Assembly (NCBI GenBank): GCA_023627715.1
Contig: JAMAHW010000027.1
Coordinates: 1 to 64,000, forward strand
DNA from: Periconia sp. R9002
Lineage: Eukaryota; Ascomycota; Dothideomycetes; Pleosporales; Periconiaceae
DNA length: 64,000 bases
Direction: 5' to 3'
Numbering within the stretch: the stretch's first letter is position 1; the number at the start of each line of letters is the position of its first letter. A model generated the notes under the pieces. It searched no databases. It worked only from the letters and a program-made list of their open reading frames with translations, and was not told the DNA's origin. Both the position numbers and the translations under genes were made by a program. Below, piece by piece: positions 54,396 through 64,000 of the stretch.

Positions 54396-57074
54396 TCAGG
54401 ATGAGGAGAAGGTGTTGGGGTAAGCTTTGCTGGTTACTGTCCGCGTACGCTCCCTTGTCCTGACCGTCTTCAGAGGCGTCAGAGGAGGGGAGCTCACGTG
54501 GACGGTAGTGAGCGGCTTGAAAGGGGGCGAGTGCGGTGGTGTGGGAGGAACAGCCGGTCTGAGTGTGATATTCACGACAGAGTCTGGAGACGAAGACAAA
54601 GGAGAAGGGGATGTCCTACATCCGCCGAGGCCGTCATCGTCCTCGTCTGCAATTTCTTCCTGCGGGGGAGCGACGGGCTTCCCATCGTTGACGATGATGC
54701 GTCCACGGGATTTGAGGCGTGGGTGCTGGGGTCGATTCTCGGCTTCGCGTGCACGCGAAGCCGTCTTGTCGGCCGAGGTGCCGCGACGTCTCAGTTGGCG
54801 GAGGAGTTTGCGGATCTCAAGGAAATAGGATTCTAGAGCATCAATGAAACGCGATGTTTGGCGATGTTTCGATGAAGCGCAGATGGAAATGCTCCCATCT
54901 TTGATGATGTACCCAATGCCAAATCCATCTCCAGAGGTTGGTCCGAATCCAAACTGGCGAAGGGAAGGATTGCCGCAATTCGATGTGGAGAGTATTGTGT
55001 TATTAATCTTGTCCCATCCAGCATCAGCAAACAGCTGAGGTAGTGAATGTTGCACTGGTGCTGGGGGAGAACTGCTTATCGAACCGGGCTCAGAGAGTAC
55101 CGAATTCCGTTTGGGAGATCCAATTGTAGAGTTAACTGCGTCCGGGCTTGAGGGGCGAGTAGAGTCCCATCCATCGCTGCTAGCCATCTCGGCACCATTT
55201 TCATCAATAGCCCGTTGCCAGATACAGTAAAGAGCATACATGTGTCGGTCGGGACCTTGAGCTTTTCCACATTCCTTGGAAATCATGCTATGCTTCTGAC
55301 ATGCCTTTCGGAGAGCATCGATTTTTGCCGCAGCTGGATTACCTCCCCAAAAGGTTTTGACGAATTCAACTGACTCTTCCGAAACAGATCGGATCGCTTC
55401 TGTTCTTCCATGGTAGTATAATTTGGTCATGGCTGGTTCATACACACATTCCATCCTGCCGTAGAGCCCGTAATATGCTGCCTGAAATGCCATCTGCACA
55501 AAGGCATCTGGTGAGAAACCCATCGATGTCATAAAATTTTTCCCATATGTCGGGAATTCCAAGGTCGCAAATTCGTTCTGTTGGATCAGATCCGCTAGTC
55601 GTGTCTCTGCAAATCTCAGAGCAGTACTAAGTTCTGGTATCATATCCCATTCTAGTTTGTGCGGGGTGGTTTGGACGTCACCAAAGCTTTCTGGATCCCT
55701 CTTTGCGGGGTCTGGACTAGATGATGCCCATAAACTGGGAGCATTTCCATTGATGGTACGAGCGAATCGAAGTATGGTGTCGGTGTATACATCGGAAGCG
55801 AAACGTAGTACGGTATGGCCGTCCACGCCGGTATGCTCAAAATTTATTCCTGCACTTCCATTTTTGCATACGATAATTTGAAGCTTGTCATACCAGCGAT
55901 TGGTGCATGTACCGACTTGGACTCCTTGTTCGACTTTACTGGAGCCGCATAGCATGTTCATACACAAATCCGCCCCGGTTTGTGGCTCAGTGTAATCCAG
56001 GCATAAGATGAACAATGCAGAGTCGACGATGTTCAAGCAGTCTGAGTTGTTTGATCCTTCTTCCCGGTGCAATACATCCCTTAAGCCTGACCAAACTTTG
56101 CGATTTTCCGTGCTCAAGACTCCCAAAGCTCCCTTTGCAGCCTCACGGATTGGGACCTGAGCTGCATCTTCGACGATAACCGATAGATTAAGAGATATGT
56201 CTTTCTCAGACATGATGAGATCGTTGTTGTCATCAAGCACATCGAACCAATAGAATTGGCCATGGCAAAGAACAACAATGTGTTTTGCTGTGGGATCTTG
56301 GCCAATTTGGCAGCCGTTTTCGGTAGGAATACGCGCGGTACCAAACAGTCGAGAGTATTGATACATACAAAGGGGCTGACCTCGTACGGTGTCGGGAGGG
56401 AGTTCCTCGCGGCGAACGGCCCGGACGAAGGAGAGGGCTGAGACTACCAAGGAGGCTGCACGAGTGACTTGGTCGTTGCGAGCCGGAGTAGGATCATCCT
56501 CTAGGAGAAAAAAGGGGTTCAAATTGAGCACTACAGGGTTCTCAAAATTAAGATATGAATCGTACCCTGATGAATGGTCAGCACGGCCTCCCTGGGCGAA
56601 CAACAAAGGGCTAATCTGGATGACGCAGACGAATCCATGATTGTAGTAAGGTTGCTACTCACAGAACTGCTCGATGTAGTTTGACTTGCCACTGGCGTAC
56701 TTCTTGAGCTTTTCCTGTAATATGGGTCCATCGGATTTGAGGAAATCTTGCACAGCAATCGTGGTATCGTTGTGCTCCTTTGGAGACTGCAGTGGCTTCA
56801 AAGCAGCGAGATATTTCCTACATGAGCTTTCTAGCTCCGGTATGGGTAGCTTCGGAAGTTTATCCTGATGGGCAAAGGTGATTCCAGGTCGTGAGTTTGG
56901 ATTTGTATGGTGGCCAAGGGGATCTTTTGCTTCGGAAGGAAATGATGCAGCGCTGTTCCTTGCGGACTGCTCCGATCGGGTGGAATCGTTGTTTTCCGAG
57001 GTAGACATGGTAACTTGCTTGGATGCCAAGGTGCCGTCAAGTGACGATGGCTGAGTAAAAGTACGGACTGCCAT
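54396..57074 (-). CDS. YAT2: Carnitine O-acetyltransferase, cytosolic Yat2 type
   Basis: Exons 57074-56663 and 56566-54396 give 860 residues. The enzyme transfers acetyl groups between CoA and carnitine, allowing acetyl units to cross organelle membranes during growth on acetate, ethanol or fatty acids. The choline/carnitine acyltransferase fold is clear: LPKLPIPELESSCRKYLAAL near the N-terminus, WYDSYLNFENPVVLNLNPFF across the intron, and the catalytic histidine near 382 in FEHTGVDGHTVLRFASD. CoA-side motifs are KSNYIEQF and KHSMISKECGKAQGPDRH. No mitochondrial presequence or peroxisomal tripeptide is seen, which supports the cytosolic class (yeast Yat2, Aspergillus FacC). The last 150 residues are a Ser/Pro-rich extension (TPPHSPPFKPL, SSPPLTPLKTV) with many possible SP/TP phosphosites. 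Met 23 is an alternative start. Confidence 0.9.
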
Positions 57075-58176
57075 GAGGGGAGATGAATTAGCTAAGCGTA
57101 GAGAGGCGAAATGGATGTGCTAATGGAGAGTAGCCGCAAGGCGGTACGGTAGAAGTAGTGGCAATCCTGGAGACAGTAGAGCGGCATTGGTGTACTGGGT
57201 ACAGCGGACGGGCAGAAGGTTGAAAGATTTAAGGACGTGGGCGTAGGCAGCTCTTATGTACAAGGCACGTGGGGGAAAGGAGGAAAAGTGTCTCGGGCGG
57301 GAGCAGGTGGACAGTGAGCAGTGCCGAGCATGTGAAACGAAAGCGTGGATATGATGTGGCATAGTCGTGCAGTTGCTGGCCCAAGGTTACAGGCAGACGG
57401 GGAAAAGGGAAAGCAAAGAAACGTGAGTGACGAAAGCGGGTGGATCCTTACCGTGGAGTTGTGAGGCCCAAGACAGACTACAAGGGCGGAACGCCCGTTT
57501 GGGATGCAGCGCAAAGCGGTCGGTATAATTACCTAGTTGTGGGGTGTGAGAGGGATACCGAAAGTTGCTTACCTGGAGTGGATAAAGGGCCGGAAAAGGA
57601 CAGCCGCCGCGTAGGTTTGCGCAGGTGGTATGTAAACTATCTCGGGCAAGAGGATGCAGTTTGGGGAGACTGAGCGGACAGATGGAAGTGTCAGCGTCGG
57701 TAGGGATGCCGTCTTTAATTGATAGTCAACCTCGAGGTACGTTACAACGCAAGAGGACGAACAGACGGGACAGGTTGGCCAGGGCTTTGCTACATGTACA
57801 TACATACCTAGACTGATATGCGCCTAGGTGGTCATGACGATGTGGTCATTTGGTTGCCCAGGCAGACTGCCACACCTTGTGACATGACATGAGGGCGGAG
57901 GCCATGGATGTCTGTCTATAGTTATACAGGCTGATGCAAGCCCAGTCGAACATGCGGGGTTACAATGCCAGTGCCACACATTACGCGCGTGGCTTAACTG
58001 CGGTGGCTGGTGCTCATCGGCGGAACGGAACCTCCGATTCTTCTCTCTTCTCGCCCGCCGCATCGCTTTTCCTCCCAACCACAATCAACACAACCCGAAC
58101 GTTAATAAGGCCCCGATTCCCCGGCTCCAACACGTTCTTTTGCCATAGCCGCAGAGCCGCCCCAGGAAATGCCCCC
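57075..58176. other. Divergent intergenic region, YAT2 / RAD57
   Basis: The 1.1 kb between the two start codons holds both promoters. An in-frame extension of RAD57 to 57934 exists but is probably leader sequence. I see no additional gene. Confidence 0.5.
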
Positions 58177-59565
58177 ATGACGGACCTGCTGCAAGTCTTG
58201 CCCGACTTCGACACACGTCCCTACACTCATCTGCTGCCCTCGCTTGACAAGGCCTTGATCGCAACCAACGACCTGGCCACCCTCGAGCCGCACCATGTAG
58301 CAAAGCGCGCTCATTTGCCCGTGGCCCAAGTGTGCAAGCTCCGAGATGCTGTTGTGCATGCCCTGCACCTGCACCTCGGTTTCGGCGGAGAGGAAGCTCC
58401 CACCAATACCTTTTGGCCTGTACCCCACCATGCCTTACCCCCCAGTATTAGCACTCTAGACGAGAAGCTTGATGATGCTCTTTTGGGTGGTATCCGACCT
58501 GGATATCTGGTCGAGGTGACTGGCGAGAGGTTCATTCTGCCCCCCCCCCCTCCTACCAAACTCCACGTGCTCTGCTTCTTCTCTAACACTCTCAGCGGCG
58601 CGGGTAAAACCCAATTCCTCCTCACCCTTTTGCTCGCCTCGCAACTGCCTCCACCACAAGGCCTTGCCAAATCTGCCATCTACATATCGACCGAAGCAGC
58701 CCTTGCAACAACACGCCTCACCCAATTACTCTCCACTCACCCATCTCTAGCTTCGCTGCCGCCCAAAGTCAAGCCCTCATTATCGCGTATACTGAGCATT
58801 CAGACGCCCGACCTCGAATCTCAAGAGCATATTTTGCGCTATCAACTGCCAGTAGCAATCAAGAAGCATAACGTAGGCCTTGTCGTACTAGATTCTGTCG
58901 CTGCAAACTTTCGTGCCGAGTTCGACAAAGACGGTGCACGGAATGGCGCCGCATCCTTGGGGAAGCGGAGTGCCCAGCTGGTGCAGCTGGGAGCCTTGCT
59001 TCGTGATCTGGCACGCAACGAGAGTTTAGCCATTGTGGTAGCGAATCAGGTCGCAGACCGGTTTACTGGAGCATCTAATGCTTCGTCTAATCCTCCATCT
59101 CGTGCAACATCTTCCAACAGTCAGCCCAATAGCGTAGAACACAGTCGACACGTCACTCCCCAACCTCCCGCACATGGCCAATCCATGCGACCTGAAGGGG
59201 GCCTGGTACTGTCGTCGAACCCATTAACCCTTGACCACCAACAGTGCTGGTTCACGGGGTGGGGAGACATACAGTCGGACCCTTTGCATACACTGAAGAC
59301 GCCTTCGCTCGGTCTGGTTTGGACAAATCAGATAGCATGTCGCATTGCCCTCATAAAGAGACCGGTGCTTTCAAGCCGGCCGCTGCTCGTCTCTGTCAAC
59401 GGGAAGGAGGAGTGGAACGAGGAGGAGAGTTCCATCCTAAAATGGCGGCGCTGGTTCAAGGTCGTCTTCGCGCCATGGGCACCTCCATCGCAAGGACGAG
59501 GGGTTGAGTATGAGGTGCTGCAGAGCGGCGTGCGGCATATATCTACCAAGCAAGAGGGTCAATAA
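58177..59565 (+). CDS. RAD57: DNA repair protein Rad57 (Rad51 paralogue, XRCC3-like)
   Basis: Exons 58177-58529 and 58596-59565 encode 440 residues starting MTDLLQVLPDFDTRPYTHLLPSL. Rad57 acts with Rad55 to load and stabilise Rad51 filaments in homologous recombination. The N-terminal part is a helical domain, followed by GGIRPGYLVEVTGE. The 66-nt intron falls inside the serine of the Walker A motif GESGAGKT (116-123). Walker B is VGLVVLDSVAANFR with the aspartate near 217, and LAIVVANQVADRF is the L2-region strand. Late motifs LGLVWTNQIACRIALIKRP are conserved in this subfamily. An upstream in-frame ATG at 57934 would add 81 residues, but family members begin at the MTDLL methionine. The intron length is a multiple of three and has no stop. 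Confidence 0.9.
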   Translation: MTDLLQVLPDFDTRPYTHLLPSLDKALIATNDLATLEPHHVAKRAHLPVAQVCKLRDAVVHALHLHLGFGGEEAPTNTFWPVPHHALPPSISTLDEKLDDALLGGIRPGYLVEVTGERFILPPPPPTKLHVLCFFSNTLSGAGKTQFLLTLLLASQLPPPQGLAKSAIYISTEAALATTRLTQLLSTHPSLASLPPKVKPSLSRILSIQTPDLESQEHILRYQLPVAIKKHNVGLVVLDSVAANFRAEFDKDGARNGAASLGKRSAQLVQLGALLRDLARNESLAIVVANQVADRFTGASNASSNPPSRATSSNSQPNSVEHSRHVTPQPPAHGQSMRPEGGLVLSSNPLTLDHQQCWFTGWGDIQSDPLHTLKTPSLGLVWTNQIACRIALIKRPVLSSRPLLVSVNGKEEWNEEESSILKWRRWFKVVFAPWAPPSQGRGVEYEVLQSGVRHISTKQEGQ

Positions 59566-59722
59566 AAGTTATTTAGCGCCAGAAATCTATGTGAATCCCT
59601 GCTAGGTATCTTCCTGGAGACGATAGGGTGCTTATTCATCACCATCCATGCACATAGTAAACACCTTGGTTGCCCACCAAGACCCAACATGATAATATTA
59701 ATGGTGTGCATCGAAGCATAGT

Positions 59723-62200
59723 CTATTCGTCTCTGAAAATCCACTTCCCACCTTTCCTCTGCGCTTCCAACCACCTCTCTCTCACCATGCCCTTCTCCAT
59801 CTCCTTCGCTTGCGCCTTATCCGCCTCCACCTCTTGCGTGCTCGGGAATCCAGTCCTCCAAAAACCCGGTGGACTCTTCCCCCTTTCATATGCCTGCCTG
59901 TGCCTGCCATATTTGTTCGCCATTTGCCTTGTCCTAGCTTGTAGAACCACCTCGTTCTTTTCCGCCTCGCTCATCTGCGTGAGCCCAAACGAATCATACG
60001 CGTCGCCAAGGTAGTCCTGAAGCAAATCTTCTTCCTGGCTGGCGGTCAGAGGCGCCGCCGCGGAAGCCAAAGCCCGAAATGTTGAGCCGCAACATTCAGT
60101 GTTTGTGCAACCAGGGAGACAGAGACGGTCAGAGCGCTTGCGCACGGTTTCAGAAAATGCATGTGTGTAGCCTTGGTTGTACGCTGGGTTGGGTTTGAAG
60201 TCGAGAATGCCGAGTTCGTCCACCGGCTTGGACCGAAGGGGTCCCGAAGTTTTGAAGGTTTTGGGTGTGGACAAAGGGGTGGCCTTTTTAGAAGAGTCGA
60301 ACTTATATCCCAGTCTCCAGACTGGACGACCGTCTGGAATGGGTTCAGGGCGTGTAGAACCGTAATCATTGGACGTTTGATTCATTCTTTTTGGATCTTG
60401 GGCAGAGCGTGTTGCGTATTTCGGACGAGTTGCAGTGGAAGGGGTCGAAACGGTCGGTTTATGCGTCGCAGTAGCTTTAGCGGGGGCAGTTTTGGGGGAC
60501 GCGATAGCACTTTTGGCTGGGGTTGTGATATTCTTCAAGGAACGCAGTTTGTTGTTGTATTTCGCTCTGGCTGCATGGGATGGCAGCTGATCTCCGTTCT
60601 CATCTGTAGGAGGTGGTGTTTCCTCAGTCTCGGTGATGAATCTGTACTTGTCCTTCTGGCCAAACCTGTCCTTCTTAAGGCGCTTGTTGGGTGTGCTTTC
60701 ATCAATTCTTGAAATAGCATTTGAGTCTAAAGGTCGTAAGACATTGGCGGGTACTTCTTGAGCGCGTTCTGACTCAATGCTCATCCGCAAGTCTGCCTCC
60801 TTGGGGGGCTGCTTGCTCACCGACCGAGACCTTGTCATTTCTCGAGGTTCTTCCTTCACCTTTATCCCAGTCAAGGAGGGATTGCCTGATTTTTGTTCTT
60901 GTGATTCTTCGCTTCTGACAGTGTAGCCAACACTGGTCCGACGAGTTCGCTTGTGAGGCGTGTGTATGACATTCTGACCAAGTTCATCGAGATCCATTGT
61001 CTCGTTGCGATGCAGATCCTGCACGGGTATTGAAAGTGGAGGGCTACTATGCGGCTCCTCTTTAACCCGGATAGGTTTCGCAGGCGTGCCATCCGATCGA
61101 TCCTTATATATTTTGATACCAGATGAAGGCTTGCGCTTGCGCTTAAGAGAACGTTCAAATACAACTTCTGGAATGTCGTCGTCTTCCTCGGCGTTCCTTT
61201 TGGAAACCATGAGGGTTTGTTCCGCCACTTCATCCTCGGTTGTTTGACTGGATGTGACTTTCTCGGGCCCTGGTTTGTTTAATAGAACACCACTAGAATC
61301 ATGTGTTGCCCTCGCAATCTGCTCATGATCTTCAGGAAGTGGAGAAGAGCCGTGGTCTGCTCGATCGAGTTCGATGCCGACATCTCCCAAATCCCCCATC
61401 TCTTGCCCAGCACTAACTTCAGAGGTATTTCGAATGTAAGGCGGAGGTTGCGGGGATGCTAGCAGACCCATGGGAGCAGGAGAGGAGCGCTCTTGGGGAA
61501 GAAACGACCGTGGCGTGCTCATTGCTGTGGACTTCGGGCTGGACAGAAGACTAATTCTGCCTCCCGGAGCTTCTGGCTGTTCGTGAGCTGCTCTTCCCAT
61601 GGTCTTCATCTTTTGCTTGCGATCGTAATATTCCTGCCAAGCTCTCACACTCTCCTTCATGTCTTTGTTCTTCTGCATTACAGCAACATTTTTCCGCTCC
61701 AAGTACTTGATCCTCTGGGAGTTCTTCTGGTATCGCTTTTCGAGCTCATTGAATTTTTCGGCTAACCGCTGGAAGTTGGTATTAGATATGGCGGCATCAG
61801 GTGAGGCAGCTTCTTCTTGGCCTATAGAGGCAGCGGTATCGATGCCCCGTTCTTGGAGCAGTTGTTTTAGTCTGGAATTCTCTTCTTTTATATGTGCGGT
61901 CGCAGCGAGCTCGCTACGCATCTGACCGATCTGAGCATTGTGCGCTTCATCCCCTGAAAACACGTGAGAAACCAGCGCGCGTAAAATGGCATTGTTGAGT
62001 AGCGTTCGAATACATACTATCCTTGAGCTCCTTTTCATGAGCTTCATTCCCTAAAAGCTAATCAGAAAGTTACATTTCCATGTGTAACTGAAATACTTAC
62101 GCTTCTTCCATTCTATCTCAAGTTTCGGAGCGATGACTTCATCGTAGACACGCCCCCACAGTTGTTTGTTCTGGTCCCGCCACGTCGAAAATTCCTCCAT
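59723..62200 (-). CDS. SAE2: DNA end-resection factor Sae2/Ctp1/CtIP
   Basis: Three exons (62200-62101, 62050-62018, 61953-59723) give 787 residues. The protein activates the Mre11-Rad50 nuclease to start resection of double-strand breaks. The N-terminus (MEEFSTWRDQNKQLWGRVYDEV) leads into a long coiled coil (NEAHEKELKDRDEAHNAQIG, FQRLAEKFNELEKRYQKNSQ), the tetramerisation region. The middle is disordered and charged with many SP/TP sites. The C-terminal Sae2 domain has the cysteine cluster CLPGCTNTECC near 656 and the DNA-binding RHR motif at about 728-730 in NKYGRHRQAYERGKSPPGFW, followed by a conserved basic end. The middle exon is only 33 nt. The gene is convergent with RAD57, 157 bp apart. 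Confidence 0.92.
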
Positions 62201-62435
62201 AGTAAGATGGCATAGAAGCCAGGAAATATAGTCAAACCCTAGGCGGTTGATAGATATGTCTGCGTAGTAATAGTTAAATGTAAACCATGCTTGGTGGGCT
62301 GATGCCTGGTGTACCGCGGTCGCGTTCCGGCGCGTAGTCACGGGCCAAAGGGGCTTGGCGGTGCACGGATCCCTCCGAATGCTGGTCGTCATTCAGCACT
62401 TGACTTCCGACATTCACAATCCGCCACACTTCACA
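62201..62435. promoter_or_regulatory. Divergent promoter, SAE2 / F-box-WD gene
   Basis: Only 235 bp separate the start codons of SAE2 (minus) and the F-box gene (plus), so the two promoters must overlap. No distinctive operator was recognised. Confidence 0.55.
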
Positions 62436-64000
62436 ATGAAGCGGACACGAGAGGATGCTGCGTACAGCGAGCAGCCTGCCAAATTGCTTAAAATATCGTC
62501 TTGTTCCTCTCTCTTTACTCTGAGTGAAGAACTCCTTGTGCGCATTCTTTCGTTCGTTCCAGTACCGACACTACTTGTGTGTCAACTGTAAGTCTCTGTG
62601 CCTTCCTGTTGAAGCGTCAAGAGCTGACAGTACCGTAGAATTTGTAAGAAACTGGGCCGTCTTGCTGTGGACTCTGAGTTGTGGAAAGCCGCATATTACA
62701 ATCGATTTGTCCTACCCCGGGCTGCACGAATACCCGGCATTAAAGAGACGCACCCCCAACATCTGCGATACTCATCGAAATTGGCAAAGTGGTTGGATGA
62801 TGGGCATTTGCTAAATAATGGAAGAAAATTCAATTGGAAGCATCAATACCGGCTCCGGCACAACTGGTCGAAGGGTTCGTGTGCCGTCAGTGAGATTGTA
62901 GTGGCACAACCGCCTTCAAACCCACCACTCCTAGCTGTCATGTCGAATAAAGCGATATATACGGCAGATACTACGCATGGAATTCGTGCCTGGGATTCCA
63001 AAAACGGGCAAGACTTCATCGCTGCCAGGCCGCTTTTCCAAAAGGGGACCGATATTCTACAATTACCAACGTCCATCACGGTAGATACTTCGGAAGGGAA
63101 CCATGTACATGAGCGAATAGCAGTTGGTTTTGATGATGGATCTTTCAATGTTTTTGCACTTTCAGTTGATGATAAGGTTTTCGATTTGCTTTTCACACAT
63201 CCTCCATCTACCAACGGAGCGTTGACGGCACTCGCATTCTCGTCGCCCTATCTACTTACTATGACCCACGATTATCTACTCTCCATTTACGCTTTTCCGG
63301 ATAATGTGTACCATTTGGACCAGGCGCCGTTACAGGCTCCAAAACTCGTCTATTCTCTAAAGTCCCACACAGTATGGCCCCCGGCATCATTGTCGATACG
63401 CACAACATCCACAACTATGATCGCGGCAGTCGCGTATGCTCTACCTACTTACCTATCTGGGTGGACTATAGGAGTTCAGGAGATGCGGTTCTCCCGTAGT
63501 GGTGAATTACTTGAATCTCGTTTAGCAACTGCGGCGGACGAACAATCATTCACCTTATCTGGTCAACGATCGATATCTTCGCCATCTACACGTTCGTCGT
63601 CTCCATTTTCCGCCGGTACTCGAGAACCATCATTTATCGGTACAACCAATCATTCGAAGCCAACATCAATGTCATACTCGCACCCCTATCTACTCGTAGC
63701 GCACCCGGACAATACACTTTCGCTCTATCTCGTGAAGTCGACCTCTTCGTTGTTATCTATCAGTTCTGGTAGCCGCCTATGGGGTCATACATCCTCCGTA
63801 TCTGGCACACATATCGGTGTACGAGGCAAGGCAGTTTCTGTCAGCCGTTTGGGCGATGAGCTCCGGGTCTGGGACCTGGAAAGTGGCATTACGTCCATGA
63901 CCTGCAGGAGACGGGTTGGACACGAAGGAATGAGCGTGAAGGTGCAGCCTGCTAAAGTCGATGAGTCGACCAGTGACAAGAGCAAGACAATATCACCCAA
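62436..64000 (+). CDS. F-box protein with WD40-like repeats (partial, runs off the window)
   Basis: Exon 1 (62436-62587) encodes MKRTREDAAYSEQPAKLLKI and then an F-box (FTLSEELLVRILSFVPVPTLLVCQL). A 51-nt intron with GTAAGT donor and GCTGAC branch leads into exon 2 from 62639, which stays open to the last base. Translation continues ICKKLGRLAVDSELWKAAYY, completing the F-box. Weak WD-type blades follow (YTADTTHGIRAWDSKNGQDF, IAVGFDDGSFNVFALSVDDK, HPYLLVAHPDNTLSLYLVKS, KAVSVSRLGDELRVWDLESG). The protein is therefore a probable SCF substrate receptor with a propeller. A Ser-rich insertion (SPSTRSSSPFSAGTREPS) interrupts the repeats. The C-terminus is missing, so family assignment stays open. 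Confidence 0.8.

Noticed and set aside
57934..58176. N-terminal 81-residue extension of RAD57 from an upstream in-frame ATG
   Set aside because: Rad57 family proteins start at MTDLL; the upstream part is low in conserved features and is better read as leader.

Overview
The window is nuclear DNA from a filamentous ascomycete. Most genes carry short introns (about 50-150 nt) with GTRNGT-type donors and CTRAC/CTAAC branch points. The gene families are fungal: a Pma1-type proton pump, an AA9 polysaccharide monooxygenase, Yat2-type carnitine acetyltransferase, and Ctf4, Rad57 and Sae2/Ctp1 orthologues. The style fits a Dothideomycete such as Pleosporales, but that placement is inference from gene style, not a computed phylogeny. 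I see no bacterial operons, CRISPR arrays, rRNA or convincing tRNA genes, and no intact transposon.

Layout. 0-11 kb: a small F-box-like gene, then four minus-strand genes: the Pol III second-largest subunit (RPC2), an RS/RGG-rich protein, the U2 snRNP protein SF3B2/CUS1 and an aldo-keto reductase. 12-15 kb: the plasma-membrane H+-ATPase PMA1 in seven exons, followed by about 5 kb without a recognisable gene. 20-31 kb: an unknown gene, a short-chain dehydrogenase, two large F-box proteins and Ctf4/Mcl1. 31-34 kb: the gamma-tubulin complex protein GCP2/Alp4. 34-40 kb: a catabolic group made of an FAD monooxygenase, a PYD3-like N-carbamoyl amidohydrolase and a divergently transcribed PYD2-like dihydropyrimidinase. 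40-47 kb: an AA9 LPMO and a second, divergent H+-ATPase. 47-54 kb: a 7.5 kb gene desert with microsatellites, a direct repeat and scraps that look like decayed coding sequence. 54-64 kb: carnitine acetyltransferase (YAT2-like), then RAD57 and SAE2/CtIP convergent 157 bp apart, then an F-box/WD-type gene cut by the window edge.

How the genes work together. Dihydropyrimidinase and N-carbamoyl amidohydrolase catalyse consecutive ring-opening and decarbamoylation steps of pyrimidine or hydantoin degradation. They share a 352 bp divergent promoter, and the adjacent monooxygenase has clustered GATA sites upstream, so a small nitrogen-scavenging cluster is the most coherent local system. Rad57, Sae2 and Ctf4 all serve recombination or replication but are otherwise ordinary housekeeping genes. 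The two proton pumps belong to different subtypes, and each lies downstream of an unusually long non-coding stretch. Exon structures were derived by hand from splice signals and reading-frame continuity, and all exon lengths given sum to an open frame. I did not find a clearly novel system; the strongest leads are the catabolic cluster, the frame-preserving intron at the RAD57 P-loop and the decayed coding patch at 51.3-53.1 kb.
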